This document shows positions 15,871-25,829 of a stretch of 64,000 nt of DNA, one piece after another (position 1 is the stretch's first letter; the number at the start of each line of letters is the position of its first letter). The position numbers and the translations under genes are program-made. The stretch comes from an uncultured bacterium (GTDB lineage: Bacteria; Cyanobacteriota; Vampirovibrionia; Gastranaerophilales; Gastranaerophilaceae): positions 45,100 to 109,099 of the forward strand of contig CASDPF010000013.1 of assembly GCA_949282215.1 (NCBI GenBank), read 5' to 3'. Under the pieces are notes generated by a model. That model was not told the DNA's origin and did no database searches. It saw only the letters and a list, made by a program, of their open reading frames with translations.

Positions 15871-18570
15871 ATGGCTATAACAAATGTAAGCAATAATGAT
15901 AATATAAATAATTCAGTAAGCAGTACAAATACGGTATCCTCAACTGCATCCCAGGGTACGGCTACATCTGATAATGCTTCAATTTTAACGACCAAAAAGC
16001 CTAAGGAAGAAATACTCAAACAATTAGGAATTACAGCAGAACAGTATTTAGAAATTTGTACTAATAATCCTTCTTTTGAAACTTTTTCTATAGAACAGCA
16101 GTTGGATTATATCTCTAAAGTGAATGCTAAAAAGACAAGTGAAACGCAAAATCAAAATATACAAGATAATGCGGAAAATGTAGATTCCTCAAATGCTGCA
16201 TCTGGTAATAGTTCCACTCAACAAACTAATGATAGTGAAAAACCTTCAGGTTTGTTTTTTGATAAATCAGCTTTTTCAAAACCTTCTAATACACAAGAAG
16301 ACATAAATCAAAAAATCAATACTTATATCCAAGAATATGCAAAAAATAAATTCATGTTTGCGGATGAAAAAAATATAAAAACTGAAAAAGATTGGGATGC
16401 TCTTTCTGACGAAGAAAAAGCAAAGTATTTAAAAGATTCTAAGTCTTTTTTAAATGGTAAGTTCGGAGATGTTTTACAAGGTTTAAATTACAAAGAATTT
16501 GATGTCGCAATTGATGGTATGATGACCAATTTGCTTGCGGCTAATCATACATTGATGACTCTTGAGCAATTTAATGAGCTAGATGCTGTAATAAGAGATG
16601 ATGCTATTTATTCATATTTGAACGAAGTTGACGTGATTGAATCTGATATGAAAACGGGATCATCATTATCAAATTTAGATAGAATCAGGCTTGAAAAAGA
16701 ACGTCTTCTCACTAAATCAGTTTCTGCACTTACAGGTTTGGATAATCTTTGTCCAACTGATGCAAGAAAATATTTGCTCGAAAACAATTTAACAGAATAT
16801 GAAGTTGAATTTAATTATTTAAGTAAAAAAAATGAAAACGGAGAAAAGCTTTCTACATTAGAGCAAATAAAATTTAACGAATTAAATAGTCTAATGAAAT
16901 CTGATACTTTTAAGCAGGTTTTAAACGATGTAAAATACCAAGGGCTAGAGCAACTTAAAAAGCTTAGAGATGAGGCTTTAGAAGCTGGAGATAAGGCTAA
17001 GGCAAAAAAATTAGATAAAGTAATTAATTCTCCGGAATCTAAAAGGATATTAAAAGCGTCTAAAAATAAAAATCAAGAAGTTGTTGAAACAACTCAAGAA
17101 TACGAAGAATTTAAGAATTCAAATTTTGGGAAATTGAGTTCAACGTCAGCAAACAGTTCTGAACGTGCTGTTCTTATCTTGACATACTTGGAAAAAAGTG
17201 TGCCTGCAGAAAAAAGAGCAGAAGTTTTTGCAAAAATTGTACAAGGCGTTCAAGCTGAAGGGCCTGAAAGCCTTGATCTGCAGATTAAATTATTGGAAAT
17301 GGGACTTCAGAATAAAGAATATGCAGATGCTATTGCTGATACGGCTAATCTTTCAACATTAAATGTTGCTAATAACAATAACGTAAAAGCTAAAAAGCCG
17401 ACACACCCTTCAGCTCAACGTAAAATTCATAAACGTAACCGTAATGCTTATAATGAAGCTAAAACGAAAGAAGCAAAAGATGCTCAGCGTAAAATTATTG
17501 CAGAATCCATTTCTGTTCAAAGAACTCATGGTACTGATGAATCTAAAAGTGATACTATTAATGATTACGCTGAACTAAGCAGTGATGATGAGATTGGTGT
17601 TGAATTAATTGAAGCCAATATCAGTATTACTGATAGAAAAATGCAAAGATCTAATATACCTAAGATTAATAAAAATGCTTCTGAAAAAGTAAAAATACAC
17701 GGTGCAGAAAACTCTTATAGATTGCTCGAAGGCAACCAGGCTTATGGGTTAGGAATTTATACAGAAGGGTCTCAAGCTGCAACGGAAGCTGCCGCAAAAT
17801 CCGGTGTATATTCTAAATTTGCAGAAAGTGAACAACTTGAAGGTTTTAAAATAACAAATCAACGTATTGATGAATTATTTAGCGGTCAAGAAAAAATTGA
17901 TTTGTTAAAAACCACATCAGACTATATAGATAATTGTGCAATTGATAACCAAGCTGAACTGTATGAAATGGCATCAAATTCAAAATACAGCGAAGTTTCT
18001 GATTATGTTTCATCAAAAGTTGAAAGTTCTAATAATCAAGTTATAGATATTGTTTCGAATTTAAACTCTGATTATAAATCTGTTACGGGCAATGATATTG
18101 AAGTTTATAATTCTGAAGGTGCTATTTCTAATATTGTATCAGAATTCAGAATAGCAATGGAGCAGAATGATACCCAAAGACAAATCCAATTATTGGGTAA
18201 AATTCCTTCTAATATGTTAAGCTCTGCAATATCTAAGATTTCAATGTACAATGTCAATTTGCTTGCGACATTTGTTAGATTAGGACGCGGAAATGAGCTT
18301 CTTAAAATCCCTGGTATGTCTAGTGATGTTACAAGTAAAGTTATACATTTAATGCTTAACAGTTCTTTAAAAGATCAAAAAGTTGCTGCTAAATATGTAG
18401 TTGAAAATAAAAATTATTTTTCAAAAAGTACGCTTGAACGTTGTCAAGAATTACTAAGCAATTCTAAAACAGCTTATACATCAGCTCCGATGGGAGGTGT
18501 AAAAAGTGCACTTCAGCCATCTATGAGTGCAATTTATCCAGGCAAAAAACAGATGTTTTACAAAGCTTAA
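15871..18570 (+). CDS. Large unknown protein, Ser/Asn/Thr-rich N-terminus
   Basis: 899 residues from the ATG at 15871, chosen because GAGAG lies 4 nt upstream; an in-frame GTG at 15847 would add 8 residues. Residues 1-130 are low-complexity Ser/Asn/Thr/Gln. After that the protein is charged and mostly helical, with a Lys/Glu-rich middle (about 300-420) and repeated helical stretches near the end (740-860). No signal peptide, membrane segment or catalytic motif is seen. I do not recognise a family. Probably cotranscribed with the 14675 gene. Confidence 0.65.
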   Translation: MAITNVSNNDNINNSVSSTNTVSSTASQGTATSDNASILTTKKPKEEILKQLGITAEQYLEICTNNPSFETFSIEQQLDYISKVNAKKTSETQNQNIQDNAENVDSSNAASGNSSTQQTNDSEKPSGLFFDKSAFSKPSNTQEDINQKINTYIQEYAKNKFMFADEKNIKTEKDWDALSDEEKAKYLKDSKSFLNGKFGDVLQGLNYKEFDVAIDGMMTNLLAANHTLMTLEQFNELDAVIRDDAIYSYLNEVDVIESDMKTGSSLSNLDRIRLEKERLLTKSVSALTGLDNLCPTDARKYLLENNLTEYEVEFNYLSKKNENGEKLSTLEQIKFNELNSLMKSDTFKQVLNDVKYQGLEQLKKLRDEALEAGDKAKAKKLDKVINSPESKRILKASKNKNQEVVETTQEYEEFKNSNFGKLSSTSANSSERAVLILTYLEKSVPAEKRAEVFAKIVQGVQAEGPESLDLQIKLLEMGLQNKEYADAIADTANLSTLNVANNNNVKAKKPTHPSAQRKIHKRNRNAYNEAKTKEAKDAQRKIIAESISVQRTHGTDESKSDTINDYAELSSDDEIGVELIEANISITDRKMQRSNIPKINKNASEKVKIHGAENSYRLLEGNQAYGLGIYTEGSQAATEAAAKSGVYSKFAESEQLEGFKITNQRIDELFSGQEKIDLLKTTSDYIDNCAIDNQAELYEMASNSKYSEVSDYVSSKVESSNNQVIDIVSNLNSDYKSVTGNDIEVYNSEGAISNIVSEFRIAMEQNDTQRQIQLLGKIPSNMLSSAISKISMYNVNLLATFVRLGRGNELLKIPGMSSDVTSKVIHLMLNSSLKDQKVAAKYVVENKNYFSKSTLERCQELLSNSKTAYTSAPMGGVKSALQPSMSAIYPGKKQMFYKA

Positions 18571-18591
18571 GGTGCAAAATTTGTAGAAATA

Positions 18592-18616
18592 AAGCCGGCT
18601 CATTTTGAGCCGGCTT
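18592..18616. terminator. Terminator between 15871 gene and rpsA
   Basis: An 11-bp GC-rich stem (AAGCCGGCTCA, 18592-18602, with 18606-18616) and a 3-nt loop. T-rich bases follow on both strands, so it can serve both convergent genes. Confidence 0.8.
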
Positions 18617-18642
18617 GTTGTATTTTAGTGGTTTATAGAAAA

Positions 18643-19719
18643 TTATTCAGCATCTTTGTTGATATCTTTAATGCTCAATGCAATTCTGTGTTCTTGTGGG
18701 GTAAATTTTTTGATAAGAACTTCTACACTGTCACCAACTTTGAATTTGTTGAAAGGATTTACATTTTCTTCTGCCATTTCTGAAACAGGCAACAATGCTT
18801 CTACCCCAGGGAAAATGTTAATAAATGCTCCAAATCCGGTAACTTTATTAACTGTTCCTGTAATTACCTGACCTTCTTCAAATTGACCTTCAATTTGCTG
18901 CCATGGATCTTCGCCCATTCTTTTTAGTGAAAGTGAAATTCTCTTTAATTCGGTATCAATTTTAATAATTTTCACTTCGATAGTTTCACCTAATGAAATT
19001 ACATCTGATGGATGTTTAATTCTTTGCCAAGAAATTTCAGAAATAGGAAGAAGTCCGTCAATGCCGTTGATATCAATGAATGCTCCAAAATCAGCAATTC
19101 TTACAACTTCACCTTTTACGACTTGACCTTCTTCAAGAGTTGAAAGAATATTGTCTACAACTTGATCTCTTTGTTCTGCTACAGCTAATCTTTGAGAAAG
19201 GATAAGTTTATTTTTCTTAGGATCAGCTTCAAGGACTTTTACTTCAATTTTTGTATCAATAATTCCATCAAATGGAGTGCCGGTTCTTAACTGAGAAGAT
19301 GGAATAAAACCTTTTAAGTCTGCTACATCAACTAGAACGCCGCCTTTAACAACTGATACAACTTTTGCAAGAATTGTATCACCTTGAACTTTTGCATCGT
19401 TAAGTTGTGCCCAAGCTTGAGCAAATGCAAGTCTTTTAAGGGATAGTAACATACCTTCTGCATCATTTTCTTCTTTCAATACGTAGAATTCTTTAACATC
19501 TCCTACTTCTAAAGTTTCGGATTCTGATGAAGGCAACTCTTTATTTGGAAGATATGCTTCTGTTTTAGCTCCGCGAACGCTTATTAAATAACCTTCATTA
19601 TCCTTTTTCATAACTGTACCTTCTACGATATCAGCTACTGAATATGATTTTGAAAAAGATTCGTTTAATAATTTTTCAAATTCATCTGCAATGTTTGTTT
19701 TTTCTAATGCTGTTGTCAT
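18643..19719 (-). CDS. rpsA: S1-domain ribosomal protein (RpsA-like)
   Basis: 358 residues with four S1 RNA-binding repeats (about 20-90, 105-170, 190-262 and 275-347), the last two with the classical GFGAFI and RI(S/A)LS(L/I)K features. It is the short S1 form with four repeats rather than the six of E. coli, as in Cyanobacteria and Firmicutes. It helps mRNA bind the 30S subunit. It begins 6 nt after ispH, so it forms an ispH-rpsA operon, a link also known as a fusion in clostridia. It is preceded by a GGAG site. Confidence 0.9.
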   Translation of the reverse strand: MTTALEKTNIADEFEKLLNESFSKSYSVADIVEGTVMKKDNEGYLISVRGAKTEAYLPNKELPSSESETLEVGDVKEFYVLKEENDAEGMLLSLKRLAFAQAWAQLNDAKVQGDTILAKVVSVVKGGVLVDVADLKGFIPSSQLRTGTPFDGIIDTKIEVKVLEADPKKNKLILSQRLAVAEQRDQVVDNILSTLEEGQVVKGEVVRIADFGAFIDINGIDGLLPISEISWQRIKHPSDVISLGETIEVKIIKIDTELKRISLSLKRMGEDPWQQIEGQFEEGQVITGTVNKVTGFGAFINIFPGVEALLPVSEMAEENVNPFNKFKVGDSVEVLIKKFTPQEHRIALSIKDINKDAE

Positions 19720-19725
19720 TTGTTA

Positions 19726-20595
19726 TTATTCTCCTTTTTCTATTTTTTTTATGACTTTTTCTATAATATTTTGTGGTGTTGACGCACCAGCTGTTATTCC
19801 GATTTTTTGTGCTTTATTTATTAGTTCTTTATAATTATCCAATTCAGCATCATTTTCGATATGTATTGTTTGAGTTATATCTTTCAGAATTTCTGCCAAA
19901 TGAGATGTGTTTGCACTTTTTTTAGAACCTACAACGATAACTAAATCATTTTCTTTTGCGAGTTCTTTAGCTTCTTTTTGTCTCATAGCTGTGCTTTGGC
20001 AAATGGTATTTGCGATGTGCAATTCTTTTGAAATTGATGTAAGATATTCTACAATCTCATTTAATGTAGTAATTCTTTGTGTTGTTTGTACTACAACTCC
20101 TGTTTTTTTATGATTTTTTATTTCAGTTTCATAAGGCTTTAATTGTTCTGTAGATGCTGCTACTATTACTTTTTCGCTCCATAATTTTGCATTTGCTTTT
20201 ATTGCAATAACTTCAGGGTGTTCCGATTTCCCTACAATTACTACATAATAATCTTCTTTAGCAAGTTCTATGGCTTTTTGTTGTACTTTTTTTACGTCAG
20301 GACAGGTCAAGTCTACAGGTGTGAAGCCTGCAGCTTTTATTTTTTCAATAACTTCTGGACTTTCTCCATGACTTCTTACAACACAAATCCCATCTCCTTT
20401 TTCAGGGATGGTTTTTAATGTTTTAATTCCTAATTCCTCTAACTCTTTTATTACATCCGTATTATGTATCAATTCTCCAAGTACTGATACATTGGTGTTA
20501 GGATTTTCGGCTTTAAGTTTTTTTACAGTTTCAACGGCTCTTTTTACGCCGTAGCAGAATCCTGCAAATTTTGCTAATGTAATTTGTTTAGGCAA
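19726..20595 (-). CDS. ispH: 4-hydroxy-3-methylbut-2-enyl diphosphate reductase
   Basis: Last step of the MEP isoprenoid pathway, an Fe-S enzyme making IPP and DMAPP. The 289-residue protein has the three cluster Cys (Cys14 in GFCYGV, Cys98 in LTCPDV, Cys199 in NTICQST), His43, His76 and the HP of GKSEHPEV. The length fits the family. It starts at TTG with a weak AAGAAG site upstream. It is the first gene of the operon with rpsA. Confidence 0.95.
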   Translation of the reverse strand: MPKQITLAKFAGFCYGVKRAVETVKKLKAENPNTNVSVLGELIHNTDVIKELEELGIKTLKTIPEKGDGICVVRSHGESPEVIEKIKAAGFTPVDLTCPDVKKVQQKAIELAKEDYYVVIVGKSEHPEVIAIKANAKLWSEKVIVAASTEQLKPYETEIKNHKKTGVVVQTTQRITTLNEIVEYLTSISKELHIANTICQSTAMRQKEAKELAKENDLVIVVGSKKSANTSHLAEILKDITQTIHIENDAELDNYKELINKAQKIGITAGASTPQNIIEKVIKKIEKGE

Positions 20596-20680
20596 TGGAC
20601 TATTGTCTTCTTTCTATAAAACTCGCAAATGAAAATTTGCTGTATCTACATTGAATTACAAAAAATGCAAAAAATCAAGA

Positions 20681-20893
20681 TTAGTAAGCTAATTCATTTA
20701 TTGTAACGTTTAGTGCATCTGCAATTTTTCTTACAGTTATCAAGCTTGGGTTTACTTTTGCTTTTTCTATGGAACAAATATATTGCTGACTTAAATCTGC
20801 AAGTTCAGCTAATCTTTCCTGAGAAATCCTATTAATTGCTCTCAGTTTTCTTATATTTGTTGCTAATGTTTCAAGTGCATTTCTTTCTTCCAT
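20681..20893 (-). CDS. Small XRE-family HTH regulator
   Basis: 70 residues from the ATG at 20893 (MEERNALETLATNIRKLR); an upstream in-frame start is possible but reads unlike the family. It is almost only a Cro/CI-type HTH (about 10-65: ISQERLAELADLSQQYICSIEKAKVNPSLITVRKIADAL). It probably binds the concentric inverted repeats at 20923-20974 and controls itself and the divergent 20991 gene. Unlike the other small XRE genes here it is not next to a pilin. Confidence 0.82.
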   Translation of the reverse strand: MEERNALETLATNIRKLRAINRISQERLAELADLSQQYICSIEKAKVNPSLITVRKIADALNVTINELAY

Positions 20894-20922
20894 ATAACAT
20901 TTATTATAAAATGTTTGCAAAT

Positions 20923-20974
20923 AAATTTTTATCATATATAGTTGTATTATTATCAACTATTATTGATAAATTTT
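20923..20974. promoter_or_regulatory. Concentric inverted repeats in the XRE/20991 divergent gap
   Basis: ATAGTTG (20938-20944) and CAACTAT (20954-20960) share a centre (20949) with the outer arms TTTATCA (20927-20933) and TGATAAA (20964-20970). Together they make a long broken palindrome between two divergent genes, a likely operator for the XRE protein. Confidence 0.6.
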
Positions 20975-20990
20975 AAAATGGAGTTATTAA

Positions 20991-21227
20991 ATGAATAAAA
21001 ATAATTACACAATTAAGGATAGAGTGTATGATTTAGAAATATATTTTGAGCCGATTTATTTGCTTAGTGAGATTATAAAAGATTTCGGTGATTATAGCTC
21101 AGATATTGTTAATGGAGCAGAGAAGATGCAAATTATGGCTGAAATTTTATCTGAAAAATGTTGTGATTATAAACGTTTTCTTGTTGATTTAATTCCTGAA
21201 ATTAGGAAAGAGCTTGATGAGATTTGA
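20991..21227 (+). CDS. Small unknown protein paired with an XRE regulator
   Basis: 78 residues, acidic and helical (MNKNNYTIKDRVYDLEIYF), with two adjacent Cys (EKCCDYKR) and no membrane segment. It is divergent from the XRE gene, 97 nt away, with a shared operator. GGAG is 8 nt before the ATG. I do not recognise it. It could be a partner or a target of the regulator; nothing marks it as a toxin. Confidence 0.6.
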   Translation: MNKNNYTIKDRVYDLEIYFEPIYLLSEIIKDFGDYSSDIVNGAEKMQIMAEILSEKCCDYKRFLVDLIPEIRKELDEI

Positions 21228-21229
21228 AA

Positions 21230-21255
21230 AAAGAGGTTGTTTATACAACCTCTTT
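21230..21255. terminator. Bidirectional terminator, 20991 gene / sigma factor
   Basis: AAAGAGGTTGT (21230-21240) pairs with its complement at 21245-21255, loop TTAT. It overlaps the stop codon of the sigma gene on the other strand. Confidence 0.82.
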
Positions 21256-22252
21256 ATTCTCCGAAATAATTTTTTAAACCAACTGTTAATTTTTTATTTT
21301 TACAGAGCTTTTTAAGTTTAGCGATTGCTCTGTTTTCAATTTGTCTTATTCTTTCTCTTGACACTCCATATTGTGAGCCTATTTCATCAAGAGTTTTTTT
21401 AGTTCCGTTATTATCAAGTCCGTATCTTAGGATTAAAACATCCCTTTCTTTTTGACTTAATTGGTTAAGCATTCTTCTGATATCTTCAAAAAGGTTTTCT
21501 TGGGAGACTCTACCATCAGGCGTAATTGTTGTGTCATCAACAATAAAGTCTGCGATTTTGGATGAATCTTCCGATGAATTTGCAGGAGTTTCCATGCTTA
21601 TTGTAGATTGAGCGGATTTGATTATTGAATTTAATTTACTTACTGAAATACCCAGTCTGTATGCAATTTCTTGTTTGCTTGGTGTATGACCGAGTTCAGT
21701 TGTCAAATCTATTGTTGTGCGTCTTATTTTCCCCAAAGATTCAATCATATGAATCGGCAGACGGATAATTCTTGCTTTATCAGCGATAGCTCTTGTTATT
21801 GATTGTTGTATCCACCAAGTCGCGTAGGTTGAGAATTTGTAACCCTTTGTATAATCAAATCTTCCTGCGGCTTTCATAAGTCCTAAGTTTCCTTCTTGAA
21901 TTAAATCAAGAAAAGATAATCCTCTGCCTATATATTTTTTTGCTATACTTACTACAAGTCGTAAATTTGCATTAACAAGCAGGTTTTTAGCAAATTCAGA
22001 CTGTGTTTCGTAAATTTGTTTTGCTAAGTCTAATTCTTGTTCGCTAGATAGTAGCGGAATTTTACCTATTTGTTGTAAATATATTTTTACGCTGTCATCA
22101 GAACTCACTGATGATAAGCTTTCTTGAACTTTTGGATCTTCTACTGAATGTAGTACGTCCTCATCTTCTTCTTCCTGAAGCTGTGAAAAATCAACCCCTT
22201 CTTCAGAAATTTCATCTGTAAGCATACCGAGTTTTTCAATTTCTTTTTTCAT
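21254..22252 (-). CDS. rpoD: RNA polymerase sigma-70 factor, principal type
   Basis: 332 residues with regions 1.2-4: [22 protein letters not shown] (1.2), the region 2 core [33 protein letters not shown] with [16 protein letters not shown], region 3, and the region 4 [23 protein letters not shown]. Region 1.1 is very short, as in cyanobacterial sigma factors. The consensus promoters in this window agree with such a factor. Group 1 versus group 2 cannot be settled. Last gene of nadA-rlmB-rpoD. Confidence 0.9.
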   Translation of the reverse strand: MKKEIEKLGMLTDEISEEGVDFSQLQEEEDEDVLHSVEDPKVQESLSSVSSDDSVKIYLQQIGKIPLLSSEQELDLAKQIYETQSEFAKNLLVNANLRLVVSIAKKYIGRGLSFLDLIQEGNLGLMKAAGRFDYTKGYKFSTYATWWIQQSITRAIADKARIIRLPIHMIESLGKIRRTTIDLTTELGHTPSKQEIAYRLGISVSKLNSIIKSAQSTISMETPANSSEDSSKIADFIVDDTTITPDGRVSQENLFEDIRRMLNQLSQKERDVLILRYGLDNNGTKKTLDEIGSQYGVSRERIRQIENRAIAKLKKLCKNKKLTVGLKNYFGE

Positions 22253-22284
22253 TAAAAGCTCTCCATTTTATATTATTATAAAAT

Positions 22285-23034
22285 TTATTTTGACTTTTGT
22301 CCTTTTGTTAACTTTTGTCTCACTGTTTCAAATATAATTGCTGAAAGAGCATTTGAAACATTCAAAGAGTTGAAGTCATTTTCCATAGGAATTTTTACGA
22401 TAAAATCTGAGGCTTTTAGCAGAGATTTTGATACTCCTGCATGTTCTGCCCCCATGATTATTGCAAAATTCATATCTGTATAGTTAACATTATAATAATT
22501 ATCTTTTGCAGAAGCATCAGTGGCAATTACCCACCAGTTGTTTTCTTTTAATTTTTGAACTACATTAGTCAGGCTATTTACTTTTATTATTGGAATATGG
22601 TTGGTTGCTCCTGCACTTGTTTTTTCTACTATCGAGTTTACTTGTACATTTCTTCTTGAAGGTATTATGATTCCGGCAACTCCGGCACATACACAAGTTC
22701 TTATTATTGCACCTAAGTTATGTGAGTCCTCTATACCATCTAATATTACAAGGGATGAGTTTTCGTGTTTTTCTTCTAAAAATTCGTCGAAATCTTTATA
22801 TTTAATTGGGGATATTTGTGCAATTATACCTTGATGATTAAATTCTGCAAATTCTGCAAATTTCTCTTTTGCTACGAATTGGAATATTATTCCTTTTTCT
22901 TTTGCTATATTTTTAATCTTTTCAATTTTATTATCGCTATGGATGTTTTTTGATATTAGAATTTTATTAATTTCTCGTTTGCCGGAAATTAGGGCTTCCA
23001 TTACTGAATTTTTTCCGAAAATAATATTGTCCAT
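22285..23034 (-). CDS. rlmB: RlmB/TrmH-family RNA 2'-O-methyltransferase
   Basis: SpoU methylase of 249 residues. The ATG at 23034 overlaps the nadA stop by one base (TAATG), giving MDNIIFGKNSVMEAL, the usual start of the family. An N-terminal substrate-binding domain (about 1-75) precedes the SPOUT knot with LDGIEDSHNLGAIIRTC, NYTDMNFAIIMGAEHAGVS and IPMENDFNSLNVSNALSAIIFE. It is likely the 23S rRNA guanosine 2'-O-methyltransferase; the exact nucleotide is not proven. Translation coupled to nadA. Confidence 0.9.
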   Translation of the reverse strand: MDNIIFGKNSVMEALISGKREINKILISKNIHSDNKIEKIKNIAKEKGIIFQFVAKEKFAEFAEFNHQGIIAQISPIKYKDFDEFLEEKHENSSLVILDGIEDSHNLGAIIRTCVCAGVAGIIIPSRRNVQVNSIVEKTSAGATNHIPIIKVNSLTNVVQKLKENNWWVIATDASAKDNYYNVNYTDMNFAIIMGAEHAGVSKSLLKASDFIVKIPMENDFNSLNVSNALSAIIFETVRQKLTKGQKSK

Positions 23035-23942
23035 TATTGTGATACCTCTAGCATTCTGTTTATACATTTGATTGCTTTATCTGCGATTTCTTTTTCTACA
23101 GCAATTTCAGGGGTTTCATTTTTCAGAGCGTTATATACATCCGTAATTGTAATTAATTTCATACTTTGACAAATTGAAGGATTATTATTGATATCGTAGA
23201 AGTGTTTATTTGGATAATCACGTTTTAGTCTGTCAAGAACGCCCTTTTCGGTAGCTATAATGAATTGTTTGCTATTACTGTTTTTAACAAAATTCATAAT
23301 TCCTGTGGTACTTCCTACATAATCAGCTAAATTTACAAAATTTTCAGGACACTCAGGATGTGCGAGCACAAGAGCATTAGGGTATTTATACTTGGTATCT
23401 TTTATTCCTTCAGGGGCAAATTTATCATGGATAGGACAACAGCCGTTGTATGTGATTACTTTTACATTCCCGAGTCGTTTTTCTACCCATCTTCCGAGGT
23501 TTTTGTCAGGTAAAAATAGTACTTCAGGTGCGTTTAAGCTTTTTACAATTTTTACGGCATTTGAGCTTGTACAGCAAATATCGCATTCAGCTTTTACTTC
23601 TGCAGTTGAATTTATATAACATACAGTTGGAATATTCGGATGTTTACTTTTAAATTCTCTAAGCTGTTGCAGATTAATCATATCAGCCATTTCGCATCCT
23701 GCTTCTATATTTGGCAGAATAACTTTTTTGGTAGGGTTAAGAATTTTAGCTGTTTGTGCCATAAAATACACCCCGGCAAAGATAATTATATCTGCGTCTG
23801 TTTTTGAGGCCATTTGGCTTAGATATAAAGAATCACCCACAAAATCCGCAACTTCATCAATTTCAATGTTTTGATAACAATGAGCAAGAATCACGGCATT
23901 TTTTTCTTTTTTTAAATTTTTTATTTCGGTTATATAGTTCAT
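23034..23942 (-). CDS. nadA: Quinolinate synthase A
   Basis: Condenses iminoaspartate with dihydroxyacetone phosphate to quinolinate in NAD synthesis, using a 4Fe-4S cluster. The 302-residue protein is the short form. Cluster Cys candidates are Cys83 (AGCEMAD), Cys168/169 (YNGCCPIH) and the Cys of PSICQSM near the end. HCYQNIEIDEVADFVGDSL near the N-terminus is typical. GGAGG lies upstream of the ATG at a rather long distance. nadB and nadC are not in the window. Confidence 0.94.
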   Translation of the reverse strand: MNYITEIKNLKKEKNAVILAHCYQNIEIDEVADFVGDSLYLSQMASKTDADIIIFAGVYFMAQTAKILNPTKKVILPNIEAGCEMADMINLQQLREFKSKHPNIPTVCYINSTAEVKAECDICCTSSNAVKIVKSLNAPEVLFLPDKNLGRWVEKRLGNVKVITYNGCCPIHDKFAPEGIKDTKYKYPNALVLAHPECPENFVNLADYVGSTTGIMNFVKNSNSKQFIIATEKGVLDRLKRDYPNKHFYDINNNPSICQSMKLITITDVYNALKNETPEIAVEKEIADKAIKCINRMLEVSQ

Positions 23943-23983
23943 TTAAGAGCTCTTCCTCCATTCAGTGTAAATTTTTGTTAAAT

Positions 23984-24013
23984 TTGATTAATGTGGTAAA
24001 TATATTGTATAAT
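23984..24013 (+). promoter_or_regulatory. Promoter of the PilM/N-PilO genes
   Basis: TTGATT (23984-23989), 18-bp spacer, TATAAT (24008-24013), 42 nt before the ATG at 24056. Confidence 0.55.
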
Positions 24014-24055
24014 AAAAATGAGAATTAGTTAAATTATAGAGAAAATATTAAGAAG

Positions 24056-25810
24056 ATGAGTGAAGATTTTTTTAGCAAGTTAATGGAACAATTTAATGGC
24101 GGAAGTAAAGATTATGTTTTTCTTTCAGTTACGCCAGGTGTTGGATTGGAGATGTGTTTGATAGATATCACATCTACGCCGAAATCTGTTAAAGCTTATG
24201 CAGTCAGGGAATTAGCTTATAATGAAACATCAAAAGAAATTGCCGATTATGATGTATTCAAAGATGCTGTTGCTGATATGTATGACGAATTAAAAATTAA
24301 TCCGAAATGTAATGTTGTCATTAACTTACCTCTTGTTTCAATGGGGATAATGAACTTACCTCTTATTCTTTCTGACGATGCTATGCTTGTTAGTATTACA
24401 TCTGAAGTAGAACAAACATATATATTTCGCCGTATGGAGCCTACTATTGCTTGGCAGGATATTAACGTTAATCAAAATACGGATAGCAGAAAAATTCTCT
24501 ATTCTGCAATTCAAGCACCTGTTATTGAAAATATCAGGGCTGCTTTGAATACCCTTGGCTCTACGCTTATCGGTGTTGATGTTTCTGTGGCATCATATTT
24601 AAGAGCATTAGATTTTACAGGTTTAACTACTGCCCAAATGCAGGATAATGTTACTTGGAATTTAATGATTGTTAACTCTATCGGGTATTCATTGGTATCT
24701 CTTGTAGGTAAGACTATTGTTGATTATTACGAAGAGCCTTTGGCAATAAAAACATTTGAGGGAGATGATATTTACAATGCAATTAATGCTTCTGCTCAAA
24801 TTACATTGATGAGTTATCCTGCAAATTATCTTTATATTATATCTGAGACTGATATGGTAAGTGCTGAATTGCTTGCATCTAAAATCCAAGGTGCCGGAAC
24901 TATTGATTTCTTTGAAAACAATACTTTCAAAAAACACGAAGTGATGCCTGTAAGTTTAGATGTATTGCCTGATAATGTTTTAAAGATTTCTATGCAGGCT
25001 ATTGGTGTGGCCGCTACTAATTATTCTAATTTCCCTCTTCATTTTGAATTTGTAAAAGAGATGAAAAGTTCAGGTGGAGGCGGAGGCTTGTTCGCAGGGG
25101 GATCTTCAGAACCTCCTGTTCCTATTACGATAGGAGATAAAACATTTGAAATTACGCCTAGTGCTGCGACTACTATTGCGACTATGATTTTAGTTCTTGT
25201 TGGTGTCCCTTTTGCTTTGTTGGCTTTTGTTTTGCTGCCTAAGATTGAGGCTGATAAACAACAGGCTCTAGATGCTGTCACTATTAAAGCTCAAGAATTG
25301 GATAGTCAAGTTTCTAAAATTAGTGAGGAGCAGTCTAACACAGGTGGATTTGATTTAAAACAAGAAGTTGAGCTTGTTTTAAAAGGCAACAGGACAAAAT
25401 TAATGAGTTACTCTGCTGTTGGTGAAACTATTCCTAGTACGGTTTGGATTAAATATTTCATGACTCAGGGTGATGGTTTAGTTGATATTAAAGGTGCAGC
25501 AACAAATGTAGAAGATGTATATGTATTTTTCAAAAATATGAAGGATTCACTTTTAAATTCGAATTTGAGATTGCAGAAACTAGAAATGGAAGCAGCTTCT
25601 GTTGATGATTTGTTGTCAAAATCCAGTTCTCAAAACTATGAGTTTGAAATAACAAATATGACTAATGACCAATTGAATACTTTATTTGGTAAGGTAAAAG
25701 CTGAAGGCGAAGGCGAAAATGCAGACCCTAATGCAAAACCAAGTCAAGATGCCGGTAAAGATAACGGATTGTTGAGTAAAAATCCGATTCCGGATTTAGG
25801 TAAAAAATAA
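24056..25810 (+). CDS. PilM/PilN-like fusion protein of the type IV pilus alignment complex
   Basis: 584 residues. Residues 1-340 look like a PilM-type actin-fold domain (VTPGVGLEMCLIDI, then VVINLPLVSMGIMNLP and VEQTYIFRRM). A Gly-rich linker (about 342-358) leads to a membrane helix (about 371-392) and a periplasmic coiled coil plus globular domain (395-560), as in PilN. PilM and PilN are normally separate genes, so a fusion is inferred from this order. The tail is Gly/Asp/Lys-rich. PilO-like follows 19 nt later. Medium certainty because the sequence match is weak. Confidence 0.65.
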   Translation: MSEDFFSKLMEQFNGGSKDYVFLSVTPGVGLEMCLIDITSTPKSVKAYAVRELAYNETSKEIADYDVFKDAVADMYDELKINPKCNVVINLPLVSMGIMNLPLILSDDAMLVSITSEVEQTYIFRRMEPTIAWQDINVNQNTDSRKILYSAIQAPVIENIRAALNTLGSTLIGVDVSVASYLRALDFTGLTTAQMQDNVTWNLMIVNSIGYSLVSLVGKTIVDYYEEPLAIKTFEGDDIYNAINASAQITLMSYPANYLYIISETDMVSAELLASKIQGAGTIDFFENNTFKKHEVMPVSLDVLPDNVLKISMQAIGVAATNYSNFPLHFEFVKEMKSSGGGGGLFAGGSSEPPVPITIGDKTFEITPSAATTIATMILVLVGVPFALLAFVLLPKIEADKQQALDAVTIKAQELDSQVSKISEEQSNTGGFDLKQEVELVLKGNRTKLMSYSAVGETIPSTVWIKYFMTQGDGLVDIKGAATNVEDVYVFFKNMKDSLLNSNLRLQKLEMEAASVDDLLSKSSSQNYEFEITNMTNDQLNTLFGKVKAEGEGENADPNAKPSQDAGKDNGLLSKNPIPDLGKK

Positions 25811-25829
25811 AAAAGGATAGTTTTTTTAT

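Noticed and set aside
20681..21227. Toxin-antitoxin pair
   Set aside because: The genes are divergent rather than in one operon and the 78-residue protein shows no toxin motif.
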